Made by a program: the position numbers and the translations under genes
DNA from: Pseudodesulfovibrio thermohalotolerans
GTDB taxonomy: Bacteria > Desulfobacterota > Desulfovibrionia > Desulfovibrionales > Desulfovibrionaceae
Length of the DNA stretch: 64,000 nucleotides
Reading direction: 5' to 3'
Assembly (NCBI RefSeq): GCF_021353295.2
Contig: NZ_CP120635.1
Location: forward strand, 3,687,501-3,751,500
In this document: positions 8,552 through 16,255 of the stretch, one piece after another
Layout of the letters: every line of letters starts with the position of its first letter
Position numbering within the stretch: position 1 is the first letter of the stretch
The notes under the pieces: model-generated
Database searches by the model: none
Seen by the model: the letters and a program-made list of their open reading frames with translations, nothing else
What the model was told of the DNA's origin: nothing

Positions 8552-9949
8552 ATGCCAGACACCAGCCCGTTCATACCGGAACTGCTCGCCCCCGCAGGCA
8601 ACATGGAAAAATTGGAGACCGCCATCCTTTATGGCGCGGACGCTGTCTACCTTGGCGGCGAGGGTCTCAACCTGCGCGCCGGAGCGGGCGGGTTCGACCG
8701 TCAGGCCCTGGAGCGGGCCATTCACCTCGCGCATCAGGCCGGGGTCAAGGTCTACTACACCCTCAACGTCTACCCGCGCCAGTCCCACATGAACGCCTTG
8801 CGCGAGCAGATTGATTTTCTCGGCGAGCTTCGGCCCGACGCCGTCATTGCCGCGGACCCGGGCGTCATCCGGCTGCTGCGGCGCGAGCTTCCCGAAATTC
8901 CGGTGCATATCTCCACCCAGGCCAACACCTCCAATGTGGAGGCCGTGCGTTTTTGGCGGGAAAACGGGGCCAAGCGCGTTAACGTGGCCCGCGAACTGCG
9001 CTCCGCCGAGCTGGCGGAGATGCTCGACGCCTGCCGCAAGCAGATGCCCACCATGGAGCTTGAGGTATTCATGCACGGGGCCATGTGCATGGCCGTGTCC
9101 GGCCGCTGCTACATGTCCGCGCTGCTCAACGACCGGCCCGGCAATCTCGGCCAATGCTCCCACCCCTGCCGCTACGAGTATCGGCCCACCTCCATTTCTT
9201 TTGAAGAGCGTACCCGGCCCGGCGAAAATCTCTGGGAGATTCGCGAATATTCCGCCGGATTGACCGAGGAGTTTTCCTTTGACGCGCCCGAGGATTTCGC
9301 TTTTTCCTCTCCGGACAAGGACGGCCCCATCTCTCAGCCCCCGGCCGACCGCGCCTTGTCCGCCGCCCTGGATACCGACGGCTGGACCAAGTTTTTCGCC
9401 GCCGAGGACCTTTGCCTGCTCCACTACATCGAGTGGTTCCGGCGCATGAAGGTCGCCTCCCTCAAGATTGAGGGACGCACCAAGAGTTCCGCCTACCTCG
9501 CCCAGGTGGTGGACGTCTACAAGACCGCTCTTACCCACGCGGCCACGGGTCGTTTTCAGCCCGAAATCTACCTTGACGAGCTGGTCAACGCGGCCTCCAG
9601 GCCCCTGACCACCGGCTTTTTCGATCCGGCCAACCGGGGCGCCATAGCCCTGCCGCCGGACGACACCGAAAAACGCCCCGTGCTCGCCCGCGTGCTCGCG
9701 CCGCTGGCCTCCGGCCGTTGGCTCGTCCAGACCAAGGCGCGCTGGGATGCCTCGGAAGCCGTCGAAATCCTCGTGCCCGGGCTGCTTCGGCCCGCCATCG
9801 CCGCCAAGGACTACGCCCTCGTGGACGAAAAGAATCAGGGCGTCGACGTCTCGCACCCCGGCCAACGTGCCGTTCTCATTTGCGATCACCCCGACATCAA
9901 GGCTGGATTCTTTCTGCGCAAGCCGTGGGAAATGAATCGGATCGATTAG
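8552..9949 (+). CDS. U32 family protein, TrhP-like tRNA hydroxylation enzyme
   Basis: The 465-residue protein belongs to peptidase family U32. It starts with ELLAPAGNMEKLE and the barrel segment GADAVYLGG, and contains the family signature with four cysteines (MCMAVSGRC, then GQCSHPC). Length matches TrhP (YegQ), which hydroxylates U34 of tRNA using prephenate. The larger RlhA branch is about 650 residues. U32 members bind an Fe-S cluster through these cysteines. I prefer ATG 8552, which begins MPDTSPFIPELLAP; a TTG at 8516 would add 12 residues. It is followed by repeat copy A, which separates it from the convergent RND genes. Confidence 0.85.
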   Translation: MPDTSPFIPELLAPAGNMEKLETAILYGADAVYLGGEGLNLRAGAGGFDRQALERAIHLAHQAGVKVYYTLNVYPRQSHMNALREQIDFLGELRPDAVIAADPGVIRLLRRELPEIPVHISTQANTSNVEAVRFWRENGAKRVNVARELRSAELAEMLDACRKQMPTMELEVFMHGAMCMAVSGRCYMSALLNDRPGNLGQCSHPCRYEYRPTSISFEERTRPGENLWEIREYSAGLTEEFSFDAPEDFAFSSPDKDGPISQPPADRALSAALDTDGWTKFFAAEDLCLLHYIEWFRRMKVASLKIEGRTKSSAYLAQVVDVYKTALTHAATGRFQPEIYLDELVNAASRPLTTGFFDPANRGAIALPPDDTEKRPVLARVLAPLASGRWLVQTKARWDASEAVEILVPGLLRPAIAAKDYALVDEKNQGVDVSHPGQRAVLICDHPDIKAGFFLRKPWEMNRID

Positions 9950-10035
9950 TCCTGGGAGGCCGGAGGTTCGGCGGGCTTAGGCCGGTCTGAGCCGGACTGG
10001 CTGGGATGGCTTCGCCGACCGGGCGTCTCCAACGG

Positions 10036-10098
10036 TTCAAGAACCCTCTTGAGAGGGTTCTTGAAAATCTCCCAGACGTTTAGGCGGTGCTTCGCCGG
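10036..10098 (+). repeat. Intergenic stem-loop repeat, copy A
   Basis: A perfect 13-base stem (TTCAAGAACCCTC with its complement) and a TTGA loop span 10036-10065. A spacer and a second small hairpin with GGCG...CGCC around 10083-10096 follow. The same layout recurs at 47143-47205 and 63105-63169. Here it lies between the convergent U32 and RND genes and could act as a terminator. Confidence 0.7.
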
Positions 10099-10141
10099 TT
10101 GCGGAGCGTTGGGGGCAGGGGACTTCCCCAGTCTGGATTGT

Positions 10142-13100
10142 TTACCGTTCTTCTTCCTTTTCCTTTCCATACAGCGCGTAATAGCCGCTTGGCACGACGA
10201 CCAGCGTGAACAGGGTCGAGGCGACGAGACCGAAGATGAGCGCCCAGGCGAGCCCCGAGAATATGGGGTCCAGGGTGATGGGCCATGCGCCCAGCGCGGT
10301 GGTGAGCGCGGTGAGCACGATGGGTCTCATGCGCACTGCGCCGGATCGGACGATGGCCTCCTTGAGGGGTGCGCCTTTTTCTGTTTCGCCCTGGATGAAC
10401 TCGATGAGCACCAGGGAGTTGCGGATAACGATGCCGCCCAGGGCGATCATGCCGATCATGGAGGTTGCGGTGAAGAAGACCGGGTCGTTGAACCCGTCCA
10501 CGGTGCCGCCCGCCACCAGGTTGAGCAGCCAGAATCCCGGCAGGATACCGAGCAAAGTGAGGGGGATGGCGGACATTATCAGGGCGGGCATGACAAAGGA
10601 GCCGGTCTGTCCGACGAGCAGGATGAAGATGCCGACCAGCGCGGCGGCAAAGGCCAGGCCCAGATCGCGGAAGACGTCGAGGGTGATCTTCCATTCGCCC
10701 TCGCCCGCCCATTGCGTGGTGAGCCCCGGCTGTACGGGGTCCTTCTTGAGCATGGACTGGAGGTCGATGACCGCTTCGCCCGGCGGGACGCCCGCGGTTT
10801 CGGCATAGACGTAGGCCACGCGCTTGAGGTTCTTGTGGTAGATGGGCTGCTCGGCCGGGACCCTGCGGAAGGAGCCGAGCTCAGCCAGGGGAACCATGGC
10901 CCCGGAGGCGGTCTTCATGCGCAGCTCGCTCAGGGGATCGGGGCCGGTGCGCAGCCGCATGGGCAGGACGAGGCGCACGGGCAGGGACTGGCGTTCGTGG
11001 GGCAAGTGGACGTTTGCCGGGGCGGAGCCGGACAGGGACAGGCGCAGTGTATCGACCACATCGGCGGTGGTCACGCCGTGCAGAGCGGCTTTTTCCTTGT
11101 CCAGGACGAAGTCGTACATGGTCCGGTCGGTTTCGGAGGAATCATCCCGGTCCACGAGGCCGGGCAGTTCGCTCATGACTGATTCCACGTGGCGCGCGCC
11201 GTCGAGGAAGTCCTGATAGGCCATGCCGGGGCGGCCGTATATCTCGGCGGTGAGGGTGGCTATGACCGGCGGTCCGGGCGGGACCTCGATGAGCTTCATG
11301 CGCACGCCGTTTCGGTCGGCGATGGCCTGAAGGTCGTTGCGCAGGCGCAGGCCGATGGCGTGAGACTGCATGTCGCGCTCGGACTTGTCCCTGAGGTTGA
11401 CGCGTATGTCCGCGAGGTTGGGCTGCTCGCGCCAGTAGTAGTGGCGGACCATCCCGTTGAAGTCCATGGGCGAGGGCTCGCCCGCATAGGTTATGAAGTC
11501 CGTCACTTCGGGTACGGTGCGCAGGTAGGCCTCGAAGTCGCGTACGGCGCGGTCGGTCCTTTCCAAGGTGGTCCCTTCGGGCATGTCCACGAGGATTTGG
11601 AATTCGTTTTTGTTGTCGAAGGGCAGCATCTTGAGCGGCACCAGCCGCAGGAGCACCAGCACGCCGCACAGGGCGAGCCCGGCCAGGATGCCGAAAAGGA
11701 GCAGCCAGCGGTTGCGCGCGCGGGTCAGGAACGGGGTGATGGCCACGCTGTACCAGCGCAGCAGTCGCGCGCCCGTCTTGCTTTCGGCGGCGGTGTTGTC
11801 CGAGTCCGGGGCGGTCTTGCGGTTGCGCAGGAGCAGGTAGGCCATCCACGGGACCACGGTCAGGGCGGCCAGGGTGGAGAAGGTCACGGTCAGGGGCACG
11901 TTGGCGGCCATGGGGGCCATGTACGGACCCATCATGCCGGTGATGAAGAAGAGGGGCGCGAAGGAAACGATGATGGCCAGGGTGGACAGGATGACCGGGG
12001 GCAGGACTTCCTTGACGGCGGCCAGGGTGGCCTCCAGGGGATCGCGCAGTCCCATGCGGATATGACGCTGGATGTTGTCCACGTTGGTGATGGGATCGTC
12101 CACCACCAGCCCCAGGGAGAGGATGAGGGCGAAAAGCGTCACCCTGTTGATGGTGTAGCCGAAGAGATAATTGACGAACAGGGCCAGCGAGAAGCTCATG
12201 GGCACGGCCAGGGCGACCACCAGGGCCTCGCGCCAGCCCAGGGTGAAGGCGAGCAGGGCGACGACGGTGATGATGGCGAAGAACAGCGACGAGAGCAGGT
12301 CGTTGACCTTGGCGTGGGCCGTGGCCCCGTAGTTCCGGGTCACGGTCAGGGTCACGCCCTCGGGCAGGACGTCGCGTTTCAGCAGGCGTGCGCGCTCGAT
12401 GACCGCGTCGGCCACGCCCACGGCGTTGACGCCTTTCTTTTTGGACAGGCCGAGGGTCACGGCGGGCCGGGAGGCGTGCTCCGCGTCCAGGCCGCGTTCG
12501 GCCATATACAGATCGGAGAAGCCGATGCGCGAATAGCTGGTCGGCTCGGCCGGGCCGTCGATCACGTCGGCCACGTCGCGCAGGTAGACAGGCCTGTCAT
12601 CGAACACGCCCACCACCAGGGAGGCCGCGTCTTCGGCCGACAGCAGGAAGGACTGGCTGACCAGCTGGGTGTCGTTGTCGCCGGAAACGAAATGTCCGGC
12701 GGAAAGGGAGCTGTCCGCACCCTTGAGGGCGCGGGATATTTCCTGGGGCGAGACGTGGAACCCGGCCATGCGGTCGGGATGCAACTCCACGCGCACCTCG
12801 CGGGAGCGGCCAGAATGCAGGGTCACCCGCGAGACGTCCTCCACCTCGGCCAGCCGATGGAACAGCTCTTCGGCCATGCGTCGCAGGTCGAAGTCGGAAT
12901 AGCGGTCTTCAAAGCCGTGTTCCGCGTGCAGGGTCAGGGTGACGATGGGGACGTCGTCGATCTCCACCGGCTTGACCACCCAACTCTTCACGATGGAGGG
13001 AGCCAGGTCCTGATTTTTGAGGATGGTGTTGTGGAGCTTGATGAGCGAGTCCTCGCGGTCCTCGCCCACATGGAATCGCACGGTGACGGCGGTTTGGTCC

Positions 13101-13390
13101 TTGCTCGACGTGGAATAGACGTACTCCACCCCGTCGATCTGCCAGAGCAGCCGTTCCAGCGGGGTGGTCACGAGTTTTTCCACCTCTTCGGCGGACGCTC
13201 CCGGCACCTGGACGAGGACGTCGGCCATGGGCACCACGATCTGCGGCTCTTCCTCGCGCGGGGTGACCATGATGGCCGCCGCGCCCACCAGGAGCGAGGC
13301 CAGCGCGAGGATGACGGACATCTGCGAGGTCAGGAAATAGCGGACGATGGACGGCAGAAATCCACGGACCCTGGATTGATCGGGCTGCAT
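10142..13390 (-). CDS. RND-family efflux transporter, inner-membrane permease
   Basis: The 1082-residue protein is an AcrB-type RND pump: two large periplasmic loops and two blocks of membrane helices, driven by protons. The N-terminal helix is followed by TPREEEPQIVVPM, and the proton-relay aspartate pair sits in GLVVDDPITNVDNI. Substrates cannot be read from sequence; the neighbouring adaptor makes export by a tripartite pump likely. No outer-membrane partner is adjacent. The start at 13390 gives MQPDQSRVRG and overlaps the adaptor stop as ATGA; the open frame further upstream lies within the adaptor gene. Confidence 0.92.
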   Translation of the reverse strand: MQPDQSRVRGFLPSIVRYFLTSQMSVILALASLLVGAAAIMVTPREEEPQIVVPMADVLVQVPGASAEEVEKLVTTPLERLLWQIDGVEYVYSTSSKDQTAVTVRFHVGEDREDSLIKLHNTILKNQDLAPSIVKSWVVKPVEIDDVPIVTLTLHAEHGFEDRYSDFDLRRMAEELFHRLAEVEDVSRVTLHSGRSREVRVELHPDRMAGFHVSPQEISRALKGADSSLSAGHFVSGDNDTQLVSQSFLLSAEDAASLVVGVFDDRPVYLRDVADVIDGPAEPTSYSRIGFSDLYMAERGLDAEHASRPAVTLGLSKKKGVNAVGVADAVIERARLLKRDVLPEGVTLTVTRNYGATAHAKVNDLLSSLFFAIITVVALLAFTLGWREALVVALAVPMSFSLALFVNYLFGYTINRVTLFALILSLGLVVDDPITNVDNIQRHIRMGLRDPLEATLAAVKEVLPPVILSTLAIIVSFAPLFFITGMMGPYMAPMAANVPLTVTFSTLAALTVVPWMAYLLLRNRKTAPDSDNTAAESKTGARLLRWYSVAITPFLTRARNRWLLLFGILAGLALCGVLVLLRLVPLKMLPFDNKNEFQILVDMPEGTTLERTDRAVRDFEAYLRTVPEVTDFITYAGEPSPMDFNGMVRHYYWREQPNLADIRVNLRDKSERDMQSHAIGLRLRNDLQAIADRNGVRMKLIEVPPGPPVIATLTAEIYGRPGMAYQDFLDGARHVESVMSELPGLVDRDDSSETDRTMYDFVLDKEKAALHGVTTADVVDTLRLSLSGSAPANVHLPHERQSLPVRLVLPMRLRTGPDPLSELRMKTASGAMVPLAELGSFRRVPAEQPIYHKNLKRVAYVYAETAGVPPGEAVIDLQSMLKKDPVQPGLTTQWAGEGEWKITLDVFRDLGLAFAAALVGIFILLVGQTGSFVMPALIMSAIPLTLLGILPGFWLLNLVAGGTVDGFNDPVFFTATSMIGMIALGGIVIRNSLVLIEFIQGETEKGAPLKEAIVRSGAVRMRPIVLTALTTALGAWPITLDPIFSGLAWALIFGLVASTLFTLVVVPSGYYALYGKEKEEER

Positions 13391-14520
13391 CAGCGGACTT
13401 CCTCCCGGGACAGGCCCACGGTTTCGCCGCCGGACAGGCCGGACAGAATCTCGATCTTGCCGTCCACGCTCTCGCCGGTGCGCACGTAGACCGGCTGCCA
13501 CGCTTCGTTTGATTTGACCATGACCGTTTCAAGCTGGCCGACACGGCGCACGGCTTCTCGCGGCACCAGCACGGTCTCCCGGTCGCCCAGGGGCACCAGC
13601 AGCCTGCCGAACATGCCGGGATACAGCCCCGGCCGTTCCGGCAGCCGGACCTTGACCAGGAAGGAGCGGGTCACGGGGTCGGCCAGGGGTTCGATCTCCT
13701 GGACCACTCCGGTCAGCGGCTCCTTGTCGTTCAGGGCGGTGATGACCACGGACAGGCTGTCGCCGAGTTTGATCCGGCCTATGAGCGCCTCGCGGACCAT
13801 GGCCTCAAGGTGCATGGAGCCGCCCGTATGCAGGGTGAGCAGTTCCTTGTTGGGAAAGGCCAGGTCGCCCGGCTCCACCAGACGTTTGGCCACCTCGCCC
13901 GGCTCCTGGGCGGTGATGGTCGTGTATCCCAGGGAAATCTCCGCCTCCTGAACCACTTTGTCCGCTTCGCGGGCGCGCGCTTCGGCGGCGGCTACGCCCT
14001 GTTCGGCCTGGTTCAGGGCGGCTTTGGCCTGAAGGTAGGCGGCTTCGGCTTTTTCCACTTCCTCGGCCGTGACCACTTTCTGTTCGAAGAGCTGGTTCAT
14101 GCGCCGGTAGGTGGATTCGGCCTTGGTGTGCGCGGCCCTGGCGGAGGCCAGCGCATCGCGCGCCTGGGCGGCCATGCTCCTTGCGGAGGAGACCGCCTGT
14201 CGGGAACGGTCCAGCCGGGTCTCCGAAGCGCGGCTGTCCAGCACCACCAGCCGGGCGCCCTTGTCCACCCGGTCGCCGGGCCGGACAAGCACTTCGAGCA
14301 CACGTCCCGTGACCTGGGCTTCCACGCGGATGTCCGTCTTGGCCTGCACCGTGCCCACGGCGTCGAACAGGCGCGGCAGCACCGTGCGTTCGGCCGTGGC
14401 TGTGGCCGCCGGTTCGTATCCCGCGCCCTTTTTTACGGTCATGGGCGCGTCCTGGCCGCAGGCACCCAGCAGGCCGAGAATTACGATGAATGACGATATG
14501 TTCAGGATTATTTTTCTCAT
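13390..14520 (-). CDS. RND efflux periplasmic adaptor lipoprotein (HlyD/AcrA type)
   Basis: The 376-residue protein is the membrane-fusion subunit partnering the RND permease. It has a lipoprotein signal peptide with lipobox LLGAC (lipidated Cys21). A lipoyl half-motif follows (GTVQAKTDIRVEAQVTGRV), then a long alpha-helical hairpin rich in Ala, Glu and Lys, and a beta-barrel region. I chose ATG 14520 because the signal peptide starts there (MRKIILNISS). Upstream in-frame starts would bury it. It is the first gene of the pair and is transcribed away from the heat-shock genes. Confidence 0.92.
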   Translation of the reverse strand: MRKIILNISSFIVILGLLGACGQDAPMTVKKGAGYEPAATATAERTVLPRLFDAVGTVQAKTDIRVEAQVTGRVLEVLVRPGDRVDKGARLVVLDSRASETRLDRSRQAVSSARSMAAQARDALASARAAHTKAESTYRRMNQLFEQKVVTAEEVEKAEAAYLQAKAALNQAEQGVAAAEARAREADKVVQEAEISLGYTTITAQEPGEVAKRLVEPGDLAFPNKELLTLHTGGSMHLEAMVREALIGRIKLGDSLSVVITALNDKEPLTGVVQEIEPLADPVTRSFLVKVRLPERPGLYPGMFGRLLVPLGDRETVLVPREAVRRVGQLETVMVKSNEAWQPVYVRTGESVDGKIEILSGLSGGETVGLSREEVR

Positions 14521-14635
14521 GAACCCGTCCATAACATACAACCCCTCGCTCCTGCCACGGTCAAGATGGGAGGGCGGGAAAACAGTGGCCGGAGGAGTGG
14601 GAAAGACGCGGGATCGGATTTTTTCCACAGGCAGT

Positions 14636-14664
14636 CTTGACGGCCTGATAAACGTGCCTATTTA
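14636..14664 (+). promoter_or_regulatory. Possible heat-shock (sigma-32-like) promoter
   Basis: CTTGACG at 14636-14642 and GCCTATTTA near 14656-14664 resemble the -35 and -10 boxes of sigma-32 promoters, about 14 bases apart and about 30 bases before the first Hsp20 start. A weak sigma-70 reading is also possible. Confidence 0.35.
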
Positions 14665-14695
14665 GTTTGCGTACAAAAAAAAGGAGGTGCCGTTC

Positions 14696-15109
14696 ATGGT
14701 TATCGATTTCAATACGCTTTATAATTTCCCGTCCAGGTTGGATCGCGTCTTTGAAGAGTTTCTGCGATCTCCCATGGGCGACGACCGGCGTTTGGCCTAC
14801 CCCCCGCTCAATTTGAGCAACGACGAGGAGAACATTTACGTCCGCGCGGAAGTGCCCGGAGTGACCATCGACGATGTTGAGCTGACCCTGACCGACAAGA
14901 CGTTGGTTATCAAGGGAGAGCGGACCGCCCCGGAAGGCAAGTTCTACAGACAGGAACGTCCGAGCGGTGTTTTCCACAGGGTTATAAACATTGGGGTGCC
15001 GGTCGACAGGGAAAAGGTGACCGCCGCCATGAAGGACGGCGTTCTGACCGTGACCCTGCCCAAGTCCGAAGAGGTCAAGCCGCGCACCATCAGCATCGAC
15101 GTTGCCTAA
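14696..15109 (+). CDS. Small heat-shock protein, Hsp20/alpha-crystallin family (first of pair)
   Basis: This 137-residue chaperone has the alpha-crystallin domain from about residue 35, with VRAEVPGVTIDDVEL, LVIKGER and the closing DGVLTVTLPKSE. Such proteins hold unfolded proteins for refolding. The start is ATG 14696, because AAGGAGG lies at 14681-14687; an in-frame GTG at 14687 sits inside that site and cannot be the start. It is 14 bases upstream of a second, different Hsp20 gene, and the two may form mixed oligomers, as IbpA and IbpB do. Confidence 0.93.
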   Translation: MVIDFNTLYNFPSRLDRVFEEFLRSPMGDDRRLAYPPLNLSNDEENIYVRAEVPGVTIDDVELTLTDKTLVIKGERTAPEGKFYRQERPSGVFHRVINIGVPVDREKVTAAMKDGVLTVTLPKSEEVKPRTISIDVA

Positions 15110-15123
15110 TCAAGGAGGGTGTC

Positions 15124-15492
15124 ATGAGTGAAGTCGTGAAGAAAGAGGAACGCAAGGAGCTGACCCGCTTCCGTCCGGCCACGGACATCCTGGAGCGCGA
15201 GGACGGCTTCCATATATTCATGGATATGCCCGGCGTGAGCAAGGAGGATATGTCCATCGACCTGGAAGAGGACGAGCTGACCGTCACGGGCCGTTCGATC
15301 CAGTGCCCGGTCCCGGGCGAGAAGTTCGTCGAGATGCAGTTCGGCGGGTGCGAATACATCCGCTCGGTCTCCATCTCCGACATCGTGGACCGCGAACGCA
15401 TCAAGGCTTCCGTGGAAAACGGAGTCCTGGAACTGTTCCTGCCCAAGCTGGAGAAGGTCCAGCCCAAACGGATCAGTATCGAAGCGCAATAG
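15124..15492 (+). CDS. Small heat-shock protein, Hsp20/alpha-crystallin family (second of pair)
   Basis: This 122-residue Hsp20 has the core segments FHIFMDMPGVSKEDMSI, ELTVTGRS and NGVLELFLPKLE. It differs clearly from its neighbour in its charged N-terminus (SEVVKKEERKEL) and in having two cysteines in the domain. AAGGAGGGTGTC precedes the ATG. It shares the transcript of the first Hsp20 gene and ends 24 bases before a strong terminator. Confidence 0.93.
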   Translation: MSEVVKKEERKELTRFRPATDILEREDGFHIFMDMPGVSKEDMSIDLEEDELTVTGRSIQCPVPGEKFVEMQFGGCEYIRSVSISDIVDRERIKASVENGVLELFLPKLEKVQPKRISIEAQ

Positions 15493-15516
15493 TTCCATCA
15501 GCCATCCTACATGAAA

Positions 15517-15552
15517 AAGGGCCCCCGGCGACTCAGGTTGCCGGGGGCCCTT
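15517..15552. terminator. Bidirectional hairpin terminator
   Basis: A perfect 13-base G+C-rich stem (AAGGGCCCCCGGC with its complement) lies between the convergent Hsp20 operon and the NarL-type regulator gene. A five-base T-run follows it on the minus strand and a short one on the plus strand. Confidence 0.85.
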
Positions 15553-15573
15553 CCTTGTGGCGTCGCAAAGGCG

Positions 15574-16254
15574 TCAGATGGCCCAGGTCTCTATGTCGAT
15601 GAGCCCCAGCCGGGCGGCGTAGCGGACAAGCTCCACCGAGCTTTTGAGTCCGAGCTTCTTCATCAGGTTGGTGCGGTGATTCTCCACGGTCTTGGGGCTT
15701 ATGAACAATTGTTCGGCCACGCCCTTGGCGGTCAGCCCCTCGGCGAGCATGCGCATGACCTCCTGCTCGCGCGGGGTGAGGGTGGAGTAGGGGTCGTCCT
15801 GGCCGTCGTCGGCCTCGTCCTTGGTCTGGAGCAGCTTGAAGACAACCTCTTGGGACAGGGCTCCGTCCAGGAAGATGTTGCCCTTGGCCACGGTGTGGAG
15901 GCCCTTGATGAGCTGCCCGGCGGCGGACTCCTTGATGATGTACGCAGTGGCTCCGGCCCGGAACGCCTCGATGATGTAGTCGGCCTCGGAGTGCATGGAA
16001 ATGATGACGAACCGGGTCTGGGGCAGCTCGTCCTTGAGTTCGCGGATCATCTGGATGCCGCTCTTGTCCGGCATGGAGATGTCAACCAGGACGATGTCGG
16101 GCCGGTGGGTCCGCGCCAGGGTGACGCCCTCGCAGCCCGTGCCCGCTTCCGCGCAGACCGCGAAACGTTCATCCCTGCTGATCATGGTCTTGAGCCCCTC
16201 CCGGAAGAGGGGGTGGTCGTCGACGATCATGATGTCCAAGATATTTGCTCTCAT
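15574..16254 (-). CDS. NarL/FixJ-family response regulator
   Basis: The 226-residue regulator has a receiver domain (acidic pocket VDD at 11-13, phospho-acceptor D58 in LVDISMP, and a conserved Lys in AYIIKES) and a C-terminal LuxR-type HTH (LTPREQEVMRMLAEGL, KTVENHRTNLMKKL). It should activate or repress promoters when phosphorylated. The kinase gene ends one base before its ATG, so the two are co-transcribed and almost certainly form a two-component pair. Its targets cannot be read from this window. Confidence 0.93.
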   Translation of the reverse strand: MRANILDIMIVDDHPLFREGLKTMISRDERFAVCAEAGTGCEGVTLARTHRPDIVLVDISMPDKSGIQMIRELKDELPQTRFVIISMHSEADYIIEAFRAGATAYIIKESAAGQLIKGLHTVAKGNIFLDGALSQEVVFKLLQTKDEADDGQDDPYSTLTPREQEVMRMLAEGLTAKGVAEQLFISPKTVENHRTNLMKKLGLKSSVELVRYAARLGLIDIETWAI

Positions 16255-16255
16255 G

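Noticed and set aside
11189..13489. A 766-residue open frame opposite the RND permease gene
   Set aside because: It is a shadow of the RND gene: extreme Gly/His/Asp composition and no recognisable motif or ribosome site.
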